DNA of 59,990 bases from Myxococcales bacterium UBA1238 (lineage in GTDB: Bacteria > Myxococcota_A > Bradymonadia > UBA7976 > UBA1532). Below the pieces are notes generated by a model. It saw only the letters and a program-made list of their open reading frames with translations. It was not told the origin of the DNA and made no database searches. Shown here piece by piece: positions 24,959-34,231 of this stretch; the first letter of the stretch is position 1; every line of letters starts with the position of its first letter. The stretch lies in assembly GCA_002309015.1 (NCBI GenBank), contig DBWM01000063.1:1-59990 (forward strand), written 5' to 3'. The translations under genes were made by a program, and so were the position numbers.

Positions 24959-27133
24959 TTAAAACAGCGTGTAGGAGAAGCGCAACTGCACGTCGTGCTC
25001 GCTCTTGACGTCGTCTCCGATCCCCAGATTGGGGTCGCGGGTGAGATTGAGGCGGTAGACCAGGGAGAGGAAGCTTGCAAGGCGCAGACTGGCCTGATTT
25101 CTCCAGGTGAAGGTTGCCGCGTCGTCGTTGAAGGGAAGGAGTCCATCAAACTCGGTGGAGAGGGTCATGAACCGGCCCAGGCGGCCTAAGCCCACCACCG
25201 TGCCTTCGACGCCCCAAAGATTGTTGTCCTGTACGGGGACGAGCTGATTGTTTTCATATGCGAGGAGGCCATTTGCCAAGGTATGACGGCCTCCGATGCC
25301 CACACGAAAGTCGAGTTCGATGCGCCGTTCACGGAGCACGTGGAAGTTGCCGCCGGCCCCTTCCTTGAGTTGCAAGGGCGCAAAGAGCGAGCCGAGCGCG
25401 ATGCGATCCTTCTGGCGATGGGTCTTCACCACGTTGCCATCCTTATCGAGCTCCTCTACGTCGGTCTTTTCATCGAACTCGATGTAGCGGGGCAGGAGCT
25501 TGGCTTCGGCGCCCACGCGCGTGTACGGGCCAAACCAGGAGAGCAGGTTATAGGTGTAGATGCTGTGGAGGTAGAGTCGGTCGGCGATGTTTTGGAAATG
25601 CTTCCCGTTGGAGGGACGCTGTTGCCCCTCTTCGAGCTCCAGGCGCGTGAGCCAGAGATGGGGACCATCCAGATAGCGGGCGGATCCGTCGAAATAGAGG
25701 GTGGCGCCCATGTTCCAGCCGTCCTTCTGGCCCAGGAGTTCGTTGCGGTTAAAGGTGACTTCGCCGCCCAGCACGCCGTTCAGCTTCCAGGCTTTGTCGG
25801 CCTGCGCGATGTCTTCGGGGTTCATCTCGCCGGCGCCCTTGAATTCGCCGGTGGTGGGATCGGTGACCAGGCTGTAATGGATATGCTCGCCGGGCAGCAG
25901 GCGCACGGTCGCGAAATCGACGCGGTCGCGGTAGTTTCCGCCGGATCGGATGATCTTGTAGAGGCCGGGGGGCAGGATCCAAATCTTGACTTCCTCGCCC
26001 TGCTGCTCGTCGGCGCCGAAGCCCACGCCGTAATCCTCGCGGTTGTCGAGGCGGATGATCTCGTAGCTGCCGCGGTGGGGCACGAAGACTTCGTCGAGGA
26101 CGTCGATCTCGAGGGAGGCGTACGCGGTGGGGGGAACGACGACGGTGCGCCCTTCGGCGATTTGCACGTCAAACTCGAGCTGCTGCTCGTAGGCGCCGGA
26201 TCCCATGCGGAGTTTGTATTCGCCGGGCTTGAGGATGATGCGCTTCCCCATGCGGCCTTCCTGCAGGACCTTGTCGCCCCGGTAGACCACCACGAGGGGT
26301 TCGCGATCGCCTTCGGCCAGAGTGGGGGATAACGAGGGGATGATCACGGCGCCGTAGCCCACGGGCATGGGGGTGTCGTCTTTGAGCACGCTCGGATGCC
26401 GGTTGAAGGGCGATTCGGGATCCCATTGGAGCGGCTCGCTGGAGCCGTGGTCGCCTTCTCCGTCGGAATCGTTGCCTTCACCTTGAGCCTTGCCGCTTTG
26501 CGCTTTGGCCTGCATCTCGGCCTGCGCCTGGTTGTAGGCTTCGGGATCCTTCAGATAGGCGTCGAGTTCGCGTTCGAGGGCGGTGAATTCGTCGTCGAGC
26601 AGATCGCTCATGGTGCGCACGGTGCCGAGCATCGATTCGCCGCTGACGGGGCGCCGGGCGTCAAACTTCCAATGCCACAGGGTCTGATCGTCGCTGGTGC
26701 GGAGCAGCCTGAAGCTGATGGCGATGCGGGCCTGGCGATCTTCGGGACCCACCTGGAGTTCTTCGAGGCTTTCGATTTGGCCCTGCAGGGTATAGGTGGG
26801 CAGGGTCTGGCTGTAGGCGTCGGTGACCTCGGTAAAGAGGCCGGATTGCCGCAGATGGCTGCGCAGCAGGTTCGAGATCATCGCCTGGGGCTTCTCGCTC
26901 CAGCGGCTGGATCGGTAATACTGAATCTGGTGGACGTCGGGGCGATAGACGATCTCGGTGCCGCGGTAGGTGGATCCGATGTCGAGATCGCGCACATGGA
27001 GGGTTTCGCTGCGGGGCTGCTCGAAGCGCTTGGGAGATTCGGGATATTCCAGGCGGTAGTAGGATCGCGTGCTGGAACCGCAGGCGGCGATCCCTAAAGT
27101 GAGAACGGCGGCCAATGGGATGCGTTTCATCAT
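24959..27133 (-). CDS. MCE auxiliary lipoprotein (PqiC/DUF330-like) fused to a putative outer-membrane barrel
   Basis: A 724-residue lipoprotein with lipobox Ile-Ala-Ala-Cys (Cys18). Residues about 20-205 match the ABC-transport auxiliary lipoprotein domain (PF03886, PqiC/LetC type): YYRLEYPESPKRF, YRPDVHQIQYYRSSRWSEKP and the LLRSHLRQSGLF motif. Such proteins are normally about 180-220 residues. An acidic linker follows, then two beta-rich PEGA-like modules (about 240-420), and then about 300 residues of alternating amphipathic strands ending in RFSYTLF, with the terminal Phe of outer-membrane proteins (DUF481 or DUF3078-like). ATGA overlap with the MCE gene puts it in the Mla operon. I infer a protein that connects the MCE machine to the outer membrane. 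Confidence 0.75.
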   Translation of the reverse strand: MMKRIPLAAVLTLGIAACGSSTRSYYRLEYPESPKRFEQPRSETLHVRDLDIGSTYRGTEIVYRPDVHQIQYYRSSRWSEKPQAMISNLLRSHLRQSGLFTEVTDAYSQTLPTYTLQGQIESLEELQVGPEDRQARIAISFRLLRTSDDQTLWHWKFDARRPVSGESMLGTVRTMSDLLDDEFTALERELDAYLKDPEAYNQAQAEMQAKAQSGKAQGEGNDSDGEGDHGSSEPLQWDPESPFNRHPSVLKDDTPMPVGYGAVIIPSLSPTLAEGDREPLVVVYRGDKVLQEGRMGKRIILKPGEYKLRMGSGAYEQQLEFDVQIAEGRTVVVPPTAYASLEIDVLDEVFVPHRGSYEIIRLDNREDYGVGFGADEQQGEEVKIWILPPGLYKIIRSGGNYRDRVDFATVRLLPGEHIHYSLVTDPTTGEFKGAGEMNPEDIAQADKAWKLNGVLGGEVTFNRNELLGQKDGWNMGATLYFDGSARYLDGPHLWLTRLELEEGQQRPSNGKHFQNIADRLYLHSIYTYNLLSWFGPYTRVGAEAKLLPRYIEFDEKTDVEELDKDGNVVKTHRQKDRIALGSLFAPLQLKEGAGGNFHVLRERRIELDFRVGIGGRHTLANGLLAYENNQLVPVQDNNLWGVEGTVVGLGRLGRFMTLSTEFDGLLPFNDDAATFTWRNQASLRLASFLSLVYRLNLTRDPNLGIGDDVKSEHDVQLRFSYTLF

Positions 27134-28131
27134 TTCGGATCTCCGTTGCTTTCGCCGAGGATCAGGAGTGAGGGATCGTCTTTGATCTTCTCGGAGAAGA
27201 TGGCCAGGTTTTCGGCCACTTCGCGGGCGGCGCGGATGGTTTCGATGAGGTGGTCGCGGCTTTGCACGATCACGTTGGTGATGCGGGTGAGGGCCACGTT
27301 GACGGTCTCGAGGGTTTGCTGAGCGCCGTTTTGACCGAGGACCACGGTCGCTTCATTGAGGAATTTACGGATCGAATCGAGGGTGGGGGAGAGCTTGGCG
27401 ACGCTGCCTTCGGCGGAATCGACGAGTTTTTGGGCGCTGTCGAGGATGCGGTTGATCCGTTTGGTAGATCCCGCGAGCTCATGGAGGATTTGGTTGAGCT
27501 CCTCGGTCATCCGGGCGGTATTGGCCAGAAGGGTTTCAAGATGCTCGCGGTTCTCGTGCAGGAGGCTGTTGACTTCCTTCAGGATCTGGTCGGTGCTTTC
27601 GGCGATCGAATCGATGCGCTGCTTCATTTGGGGGCCGGTGATGTCGCTCACCTGCGAGAGGACGGTGTTGATCTTGTCGACGATCACGTCGGCCTGCCCT
27701 GCGAGGTTGTCGAGGAGCGATTTGCCGGCGGGGATTTCTTCACCGGGTTCGCGGATGCGGGCGGCTTTGGATCCGCGCGTGAGCTCAACAAACTTGAGGC
27801 CGGTGATGCCCATGGAGCCTAAGTTTGCGACGGAGTCTTCCGCTACGGGCGTGCCCGCATCGAGGGAGATGCGGACCACGATCACGCCCACATCCTGGGG
27901 ATCGACGCGCACGCCTTCGATGCGGCCAATCTTGATGCCGCTGTATTTGACCGCGGATCCGATGTCGAGGCCTGAGAGCGAGGTTTCGGCGTCCGTGAAG
28001 CGGATCTCGTAGTAATCGCGCTTTTCAATAAACTTCATCCCCGCAAGGAGCAGCATGGCCACCACAAAGAGGGTGATGGCCGCCGTCACAAAGAGGGCGA
28101 GTCGCATCTTTTGGGCGTGGGTTACAGCCAT
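27130..28131 (-). CDS. mlaD: MlaD-type MCE-domain protein
   Basis: A 333-residue inner-membrane-anchored protein. I choose ATG 28131 (MAVTHAQKMRLALF), which follows a GTGAG; a TTG seven codons upstream lacks a ribosome site. One transmembrane helix (VTAAITLFVVAMLLLAGMKF) precedes the MCE domain (YEIRFTDAETSLSGLDIGSAVKYSGIKIGRIEGV, about residues 40-125, quoted in part). The long remainder is helical and coiled-coil-like (STDQILKEVNSLLHENREHL). MCE proteins form hexameric rings that carry phospholipids across the periplasm with the MlaE permease and MlaF ATPase. It is longer than E. coli MlaD (about 180 aa), resembling the MCE proteins of operons with an auxiliary lipoprotein. Confidence 0.88.
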   Translation of the reverse strand: MAVTHAQKMRLALFVTAAITLFVVAMLLLAGMKFIEKRDYYEIRFTDAETSLSGLDIGSAVKYSGIKIGRIEGVRVDPQDVGVIVVRISLDAGTPVAEDSVANLGSMGITGLKFVELTRGSKAARIREPGEEIPAGKSLLDNLAGQADVIVDKINTVLSQVSDITGPQMKQRIDSIAESTDQILKEVNSLLHENREHLETLLANTARMTEELNQILHELAGSTKRINRILDSAQKLVDSAEGSVAKLSPTLDSIRKFLNEATVVLGQNGAQQTLETVNVALTRITNVIVQSRDHLIETIRAAREVAENLAIFSEKIKDDPSLLILGESNGDPK

Positions 28132-28174
28132 CTCACATCTCGCTGAATCCAAAGGGGTTTTAAGGACGATCGCA

Positions 28175-28969
28175 TCAGGTCAAAACCTCCAGGGCGCTCT
28201 TCTCTCCGCGCATTTCACCAGCAGCACGCCTCGAAAAGAAGGCTTGAATTTCGGGATGGTCGGTTTTTTTGACCTCGTTGAGCGTGCCGTCGGCGAGCAC
28301 TTTGCCCTGCGACAGGAAGATCACCTTGTCGGCGATCGTCTCGATGCTCGAAAGCTCGTGGGTGACGACGACGATGCCCATGCCAAAGCGGTCGCGGAGG
28401 CGCAGGATCAGGGCGTCGAGCTCGGCGGAGGTTAAGGGATCGAGGCCGGCAGAGGGTTCGTCGCAAAAGAGGAGTTCGGGATCGAGGGCGATGGCGCGGG
28501 CCAGGGCGGCGCGTTTGCGCATACCACCCGAGAGTTCCGAGGGCAGCAGGTATTCGGCGTGGGTCATCTCGACGGCGGCGAGCTTTAAGCGGACCATCTC
28601 GTGGATCACTTCCTCCGGGAGCGTGGTGTGTTCCACCAGCGGGAGCGCCACATTCTGTCCGATGGGCAGCGATCCCAAAAGTGCGCCGTTTTGAAACAAA
28701 ACCCCGATGCGCTCGAGCAGGGCGTTGCGATCCTTCACGTCCAGGCGATCGAGGCGCTGACCCAGAATCTCGACCTCACCGCCTGCGGGATCGTTTAAGC
28801 CGATGCAATGGCGGAGCAGGGTACTCTTGCCGCAGCCCGATCCACCTAGAATGACGCGCACTTCGCCTGCGCGCACCTGCAGATCGACACCGTTGAGGAT
28901 GGTGCGATCGCCGTAGCGCGCGACGAGCTGATGCACATTGAGCAGGATGCGGGCGTCGTTCACGTTCAC
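28175..28969 (-). CDS. mlaF: MlaF-type phospholipid ABC transporter ATPase
   Basis: A 264-residue ABC ATPase. Walker A GGSGCGKS is at residues 42-49, the Q-loop VLFQNGALLGSLPIGQNV at 90-107, the signature LSGGMRKRAALARAI at 146-160, Walker B LLFCDEPSAGLDP at 166-178, and the switch VVTHEL near 202. The 'GALF/GALLGSL' Q-loop is diagnostic of the MlaF/Ttg2A class. It powers lipid movement through the MlaE-type permease encoded immediately upstream (nine-base gap), with the MCE protein gene 43 bp downstream. Confidence 0.93.
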   Translation of the reverse strand: MNVNDARILLNVHQLVARYGDRTILNGVDLQVRAGEVRVILGGSGCGKSTLLRHCIGLNDPAGGEVEILGQRLDRLDVKDRNALLERIGVLFQNGALLGSLPIGQNVALPLVEHTTLPEEVIHEMVRLKLAAVEMTHAEYLLPSELSGGMRKRAALARAIALDPELLFCDEPSAGLDPLTSAELDALILRLRDRFGMGIVVVTHELSSIETIADKVIFLSQGKVLADGTLNEVKKTDHPEIQAFFSRRAAGEMRGEKSALEVLT

Positions 28970-28978
28970 CCCTTGGCC

Positions 28979-30076
28979 TTAAAGGATCATGTAGAACAGG
29001 ATGCTGAAAAGGCAGCCCACGATCACGATGAAGAAGATCGAGGCGACGACCGAGGCTGTGGTCACGCGGCCCACTTCGCCCGCGCCGCCGTGGACGCGAA
29101 AACCGTAAAAGAGGCCGATCAGACCGATGCCCCAGCCGTAAACGATGCTCTTGAACAACCCCGAGCAAAGGCCGCTGGCCGAAAGGGCGTCGTAGGTTTC
29201 TTTGAGGTAGGCCACAGGCGGGATGTCGAGATAGGTCACCCCGATGCCGAGGCCGCCGATGATCCCTGCAACATCGGCAAAGAGGACGAGCATCGGCATC
29301 GCACAGCAGAGGGCGATCAGGCGGGGCAAGGCCAGATAATCGATGGGATCGAGGCCCATGACGGTGAGCGCGTCGAGCTCTTCGGAAACCTTCATGGTGG
29401 CGATCTCTGCGGCGATCGAGCTGCCCGATCGGCCGGCGATCAGCACGGCGGTCATGAGCGGGCCCATCTCGCGGACCATGGCGATGGCGGTCAGATCCGC
29501 CACGTAAATCGAGGCGCCAAACTGTTGCAGCTGCGCGGCCGAAAGCAGGGTTAAGGTGAGGCCCAGGATGAAGTTGATGAGCATCACGATGCCCAGAGCC
29601 TGGGTGCCCATATAGACGCCCTGCTCGGCGATATGCGAGATCCGAAGGCTGCGGTGCCAGAGCGCGGAAGCCATCGCAAAGGTGGTGTCCGCGGCGAGCT
29701 GCAGCATTTCGACGGTGTAATCCTTGGCCGCAAAGAGGACTTGCCCGAGCTGTTCCAGAACGCCCGGTTTTTGAGGCTGAGCGGGGGCCGGTGGCGCCAG
29801 GCGAAACATGCCCAGCGATCGTTTGGCTTCGGGGCTGATCGCTTCCAGGTGAAGATCGCCGCCCTGTTCCCGGCAAAGCCGCCAGGCGCGGATCAGGCAG
29901 GCCACCGCTGAGCTGTCCATCGAAGTCACGCCCGAGAGATCGATTTCGGTCTTCTGCTTCAGGCGCTGTTCGAGCAGCTGGTAGAGTTCCGGCGTCTCTA
30001 CGCGTTCCAGGCGATTCCAAATCGTCAGCCGTTGGCCTTCCAGCCGGTATTGCAGAGCGGGCGCGCGCTTACTCAA
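28979..30076 (-). CDS. mlaE: MlaE-type permease with N-terminal STAS domain
   Basis: A 365-residue protein. TTG 30076 follows GAGGGA; a TTG at 30091 is possible but lacks a ribosome site. Residues about 10-95 are a STAS-like domain (ELYQLLEQRLKQKTEIDLSG, then SMDSSAVACLIRA), equivalent to a fused MlaB. The rest is the MlaE permease (TIGR00056): GTQALGIVMLINFILGL, VREMGPLMTAVLIAGRSGSSIAAEI, MKVSEELDALTVMGLDPI and LYGFRVHGGAGEVGRVTT. It transports phospholipids with MlaF and the MCE ring at the inner membrane. STAS-MlaE fusions are known outside the enterobacteria. First gene of the Mla operon; upstream spacer is short (30077-30188). Confidence 0.93.
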   Translation of the reverse strand: MSKRAPALQYRLEGQRLTIWNRLERVETPELYQLLEQRLKQKTEIDLSGVTSMDSSAVACLIRAWRLCREQGGDLHLEAISPEAKRSLGMFRLAPPAPAQPQKPGVLEQLGQVLFAAKDYTVEMLQLAADTTFAMASALWHRSLRISHIAEQGVYMGTQALGIVMLINFILGLTLTLLSAAQLQQFGASIYVADLTAIAMVREMGPLMTAVLIAGRSGSSIAAEIATMKVSEELDALTVMGLDPIDYLALPRLIALCCAMPMLVLFADVAGIIGGLGIGVTYLDIPPVAYLKETYDALSASGLCSGLFKSIVYGWGIGLIGLFYGFRVHGGAGEVGRVTTASVVASIFFIVIVGCLFSILFYMIL

Positions 30077-30151
30077 AGGTCCCTCACACAAAAAACGCTG
30101 TATTTACGCGCATTGCGCCCCATTTGGCCAGAAAGTTGAGTTGTCATCTTG

Positions 30152-30188
30152 TACAGGCGGCGTGAGGTGAGGGCGAGGGGAGCGGAGT
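30152..30188 (+). repeat. Single partial unit of the 43-bp TACAGG family
   Basis: TACAGGCGGCGTGAGGTGAGG begins here and runs into GAGCGGAGTTTA at the stop of the clostripain-like gene. It resembles one unit of the array at 21491 in both its start and its end. With a single copy the assignment is weak. Confidence 0.3.
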
Positions 30189-32048
30189 TTAGTCCTCCAT
30201 CTCCACCTCAAGGTAGACGCGGAGGAATGTGCTCCAGCCGGGATTCCAGGGGGTTGCGATGTATTGCTTGACGTCGCGCAGGTTGTAATTGCCTTCGGTC
30301 ATCCCTTCGTTTTCGAGGGCGGAAGTGCGGGGATAATAGACGCAGGGTTCAAACGACCTCGTGTAGATGTCGTTGTAGAAGGCATCCATGGGAGGTTCGT
30401 AGAGTTCGGGAGAATACCTGAGGTAATACGGGCAGTTGATGCCTCTGGGGAAGAAGAGGGCCATGCCGTAGGCGTGGTCATGTGAAAAGCCCCAGATTTC
30501 GGGATCGGAATGGACCTTCACGAGATCGATTACCTTTTGGGCCGCATCCTGGACCGCCGCTGCAGCTGAGGATACGGGCTCAGGGTTGGGCAGCGAGGCG
30601 GCGCGTTCGCCTGCGAGCTGGGCGAGATGGATCAGATCCGCGTGCTCGTTTGTGGAAAAGCGCTGAACCTCCCGGGCGATCTTTTCGATCTCCTGACGTC
30701 CGTCCGCATCTTTGGCAGCATCCGCGAGGGCAAGCCCCAGGGCATCGAGGGCGGTATCGAGGGCGGGCAGTTTGGAGAGATCGTAGAGCGCCAGCAATAA
30801 GTTGAGATTGAGGGTTTCACCCGTCTGCCTATCGACATACAGCGTGTCGGCGTGCGCCTGAACGATCAGCCGGCCGAGCTCGGCGCCGTCCATTTCGGGC
30901 GTCTCAGCCAGCGCTTCGAACATGACGTCGTAGTTAAATCCGGTCTGCCCATACATCGTCTCGGAAGAGGCCACCAGGTAATCGGCGCCCCGCGCGGTCT
31001 CTCTGGCCACCTCATACATGCCCATCAGGCAGGCGTTAAAGCCCACCAGATCGAGCTTTTGACCCGCATGGGCAGCCAGCGTTTCGAGGGTACGACCATA
31101 GGCGCCATCTAAAAACGTGATGCCTTTGGGCGTCAGATCGATCGAGAACCCGTCGGTCTCATCTGTGGCGAAGCCGTCCTTCCAGCCGCCGCCGTGATCC
31201 CACAAAATGAGCGCGTATTTGTCGGCAGGAAAATGATCGATCGACCAGGATCCAAAGCGCATGAGCGATTTTTCGCTGCTCATGTCGGCTTCGTGGTTCA
31301 TGAAGATGTTCATGCCGGTGTCGATTTCCTGCAGACCCTCTGAGGTGATCTGATAGACGTGGCTCGAGGGATCGGGGGAGGCCTTGTTTTGGTCGTAGAG
31401 GACGATGACGTTCAGGTTCGAAGCCTTTTCGCCCGCCTGCTTCATGCCCTCGACCATTTCGGCGAGCTCATCGGCGGCCACATCGAAGACGCTGCCGTCT
31501 TCATCGAGATCGTAGCCCACGTCGTTGTCGCCATCGAGGTAGATCATGACCGTCCATGCGGGCTGATCGGGTTTCGCGCAGCCGGGCGTACCGGTGCTGT
31601 CGTCGCAGAATCCGCGCGGGCCGCAGTTTAACGAAGGAGCCGCTAAAGCGCAGCTTTGAGCGCAGAGACCGTCGTGGTCGTTATCCTGAAAGCCTTCGGC
31701 GCAGCGGTCGCAGGTGAGCCCCGCGTAGCCTTCATCGCAGAGGCATTGGGGCAGGCGGTCGGATCGGGGATCCCAGGCGGGGTGGTTTTGCCCGTGGGCA
31801 CCGCAGTCGAAGATGCATTGGGAGTCACCCTCTGGTTTCCAGCCCAGAGCGCAGCGATCGCAGCGATCGCCGCTGTAACCCAGGTCGCAGTTGCAGGCAC
31901 CGGTCACCGCATCCGCAGCGCCGTGAATCCCGCATCCGGGCGCAGGTTTGAGGGCTGCATCCGGAGCCTCATCGTCGTCGTCATCGCATCCGGCAAAGCC
32001 GCAGGCCGCAATGCCCAGCAAAAGTCCCATCAGGTGCAGTCTTTTCAT
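30189..32048 (-). CDS. Clostripain-family (C11) lipoprotein with EGF-like N-terminus, copy 1
   Basis: A 619-residue lipoprotein. ATG 32048 is chosen because AGGAGG lies nine bases before it; the ATG three codons upstream abuts that site. Signal ends Phe-Ala-Gly-Cys (Cys21) followed by DDDDD. Residues about 39-160 contain laminin/EGF-like Cys-rich modules (CNCDLGYSGDRCDRCALGW; CLCDEGYAGLTCDRCAEGFQ). The C11 caspase-fold domain follows: WTVMIYLDGDNDVG, the catalytic His in LWDHGGGW (His285) and the catalytic Cys in VGFNACLMG (Cys340). Both are intact, so arginine-directed cysteine protease activity at the cell surface is plausible. Tandem with its paralogue, 16 bp apart. Confidence 0.85.
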   Translation of the reverse strand: MKRLHLMGLLLGIAACGFAGCDDDDDEAPDAALKPAPGCGIHGAADAVTGACNCDLGYSGDRCDRCALGWKPEGDSQCIFDCGAHGQNHPAWDPRSDRLPQCLCDEGYAGLTCDRCAEGFQDNDHDGLCAQSCALAAPSLNCGPRGFCDDSTGTPGCAKPDQPAWTVMIYLDGDNDVGYDLDEDGSVFDVAADELAEMVEGMKQAGEKASNLNVIVLYDQNKASPDPSSHVYQITSEGLQEIDTGMNIFMNHEADMSSEKSLMRFGSWSIDHFPADKYALILWDHGGGWKDGFATDETDGFSIDLTPKGITFLDGAYGRTLETLAAHAGQKLDLVGFNACLMGMYEVARETARGADYLVASSETMYGQTGFNYDVMFEALAETPEMDGAELGRLIVQAHADTLYVDRQTGETLNLNLLLALYDLSKLPALDTALDALGLALADAAKDADGRQEIEKIAREVQRFSTNEHADLIHLAQLAGERAASLPNPEPVSSAAAAVQDAAQKVIDLVKVHSDPEIWGFSHDHAYGMALFFPRGINCPYYLRYSPELYEPPMDAFYNDIYTRSFEPCVYYPRTSALENEGMTEGNYNLRDVKQYIATPWNPGWSTFLRVYLEVEMED

Positions 32049-32064
32049 CGCCGTCATCCTCCTC

Positions 32065-34059
32065 TCAGAATCCCAGGTATTTCTTTAAAAATGCACCCCA
32101 GCCCGCGCTCCAGCGAACGGAGGATTCGATGTAAAGCCGGATGTCTGATCGGGTGAAGCTGCCGGATCCGTTCTCGGATGCGTTGGGATAATACACGCAG
32201 GGATTCATGGTGAAGGTATAGTCATCGCCGTACTGGGAGAGGTAGGGCTCCGTGTAAAGATAGGCGTAATCCGGATCTTTGGCGTAATACTGGCAGTCCG
32301 CGCTGGACGGGAAGAAGAAGAGCAGGCCATAGGATCCGTCGTGACTGTAGTTCCAGTGGAGCGGCTCAGAATAGAAGTTGTGATAGAGGATCAGATCGTC
32401 GGTGGCCGAAAGCAGCGCATCGGAGGTTTCAGCGATCGCCGCAGGGAGCGCGCCATCCTTTGAGGCCGCCTTCACCTGAAGCGCGAGGCTCCGGAGATCG
32501 GGCATCTCGTAGACCGCATGGCGCCAGCTCGACGCGAAGGCTTCATCCAGCAGGGCTTTGTGATCGGCATCGTCGATCGCTTCGGCGAGGGCTTTGCCAA
32601 AGGCATCGAGAGCCTCCGTAAACGCCTTCATGGCCGAGAGTTCGAAGAGCGTCATCGTGGCGTTGGTGTGCACCTTGCTGTTGTCCATGAATTCCGTTCG
32701 CTCCACATAGGAATCGACATAAATTCGGCCGATTTCCTGAGGGGGGAGGGCGGGATTCGAGGCGAGCGCTTCAAAGATGCTGTCGTAAGAGAACCCGAGC
32801 CCCGAGACGGTGTCTTCGGAGGCCACGAGATAGTCGGCATAGGGCGCGACTTCAGAGACGATCTCCATCTGGGCCAGGGCACAGGCATCGAAGCTGACGA
32901 GATCGAGCTTTTTACCCAGCTTTTCGATGATCGCATCCATCGCCCCCGCAAAGGCGCCATCCGAGAAGGTGATCTCCCTGTGGGTGCCATCCGGGCGAAG
33001 GGGGCTGGTGTGATCCTGTGAGAACTTCCCCCCTGAGGGCTGTTGCTTTGGGCGTTCCCTGGAGCATTCAAAGAGCTTTCTTAACCCATTGCAGCGGCTT
33101 TGGGCCTTGCCCGTGGCGCTCTTTTTTCGCCAGTAACCACCGTGATCCCACAAATCGAGGGCGTAATGACGGGCGGGGTAATGGCTGATCGCCCAGAGGC
33201 CAAAGTTCTGAAGCGTGTCTGCGGAGCTCATGTCGGCTTCGTTGCCCGAAAAGATCGCATCCCCGGTGTCTACAAGCTCGATGCCCGATTCGGCGGTGAT
33301 GTGATAGACGCGGGTCGAGGGATCGGGGGATTCCTGGGACTGATCGAAGAGCACCAGCACGTCGATTTTGCTCAAAGCGTCTCCCGAAAGCTTTGCAGCC
33401 TCCAGGCCATCCTGAATCTCGCGCAAATCTTCGCTCGCATAGTCGGTGGTCACGACGATGGGGTAACCCTGGTCGCTGTAATCGATTTCTGTGTAGCCCA
33501 AATCGTTGTCGCCGTTCAAAAACAGCATGTAGGTCCAGTCCGCGATCTCCGATTCATGCGGATCGGGGGCGACGGGCAGACATTCGGCCCTGCCCCGGGC
33601 GTCGCTGCAGGCCTGATTCGCTTCGCATTCAAGGTGAGCCTGCTCGCAGCTGAGCTCGCAGACGCCGTCCTGGTCGTTATCCTGAAATCCCGGGGCGCAG
33701 TCCCTGCAAAAATCGCCCGCATATCCCTCATCGCATCTGCAGGCCGGCGAAGCGCTGCCGGATTTCCATTCAGGCCGATTCGATCCGTGCTTTCCGCAGT
33801 CCGGCAAACAAACCCCCGCCTCAGAGGCCGCCTTCCAGCCCGATGCGCATCGATCGCATTGATCGCCCACATACCCCGCATGGCAGGCGCACCGCCCCTC
33901 CACCTGACCCGCAGTCCCGACGGCATTGCAGCTCAGAAGATCCCTGACCGCCGCATCCTTTGCATCCGAGTCATCGTCATCGCAACCCGGTAACGAAACT
34001 GCAAATAAACCAGCCAAAAGAAGAAAAGCGCTCAGGCGCGCGCAAGAAGCCAGGACCAT
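32065..34059 (-). CDS. Clostripain-family (C11) lipoprotein, copy 2 with active-site-adjacent insert
   Basis: A 664-residue paralogue of the downstream gene. ATG 34059 follows GGGGAGG at five bases; the longer frame upstream is not used. Lipobox Leu-Pro-Gly-Cys (Cys26). The EGF-like modules (CRCDEGYAGDFCRDCAPGFQ) and the C11 landmarks WTYMLFLNGDNDLG, LWDHGGYW (His306) and VSFDACALAQ (Cys393) are all present. Directly after the His motif it has an extra basic segment of about 50 residues (about 310-358, containing two Cys and many Lys/Arg/Pro) that copy 1 lacks. Such a loop could be a processing site or a specificity insert. Probably co-transcribed with copy 1. Confidence 0.85.
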   Translation of the reverse strand: MVLASCARLSAFLLLAGLFAVSLPGCDDDDSDAKDAAVRDLLSCNAVGTAGQVEGRCACHAGYVGDQCDRCASGWKAASEAGVCLPDCGKHGSNRPEWKSGSASPACRCDEGYAGDFCRDCAPGFQDNDQDGVCELSCEQAHLECEANQACSDARGRAECLPVAPDPHESEIADWTYMLFLNGDNDLGYTEIDYSDQGYPIVVTTDYASEDLREIQDGLEAAKLSGDALSKIDVLVLFDQSQESPDPSTRVYHITAESGIELVDTGDAIFSGNEADMSSADTLQNFGLWAISHYPARHYALDLWDHGGYWRKKSATGKAQSRCNGLRKLFECSRERPKQQPSGGKFSQDHTSPLRPDGTHREITFSDGAFAGAMDAIIEKLGKKLDLVSFDACALAQMEIVSEVAPYADYLVASEDTVSGLGFSYDSIFEALASNPALPPQEIGRIYVDSYVERTEFMDNSKVHTNATMTLFELSAMKAFTEALDAFGKALAEAIDDADHKALLDEAFASSWRHAVYEMPDLRSLALQVKAASKDGALPAAIAETSDALLSATDDLILYHNFYSEPLHWNYSHDGSYGLLFFFPSSADCQYYAKDPDYAYLYTEPYLSQYGDDYTFTMNPCVYYPNASENGSGSFTRSDIRLYIESSVRWSAGWGAFLKKYLGF

Positions 34060-34231
34060 ATTTCCTCCCCTGTTTCGGGCCTCCGTTGCCTTCAGCCCAC
34101 CCATCATCCCCATGCCGCCATTAAAAGCAGCATGAAATCGCGCATCCTAACAAAGATGGAGATGAAAGTAAAATCAAAATTGCGAGATTCTGCAAACGGA
34201 GTGGGGGAGTTTAAAAGACATCCATCTCTCT

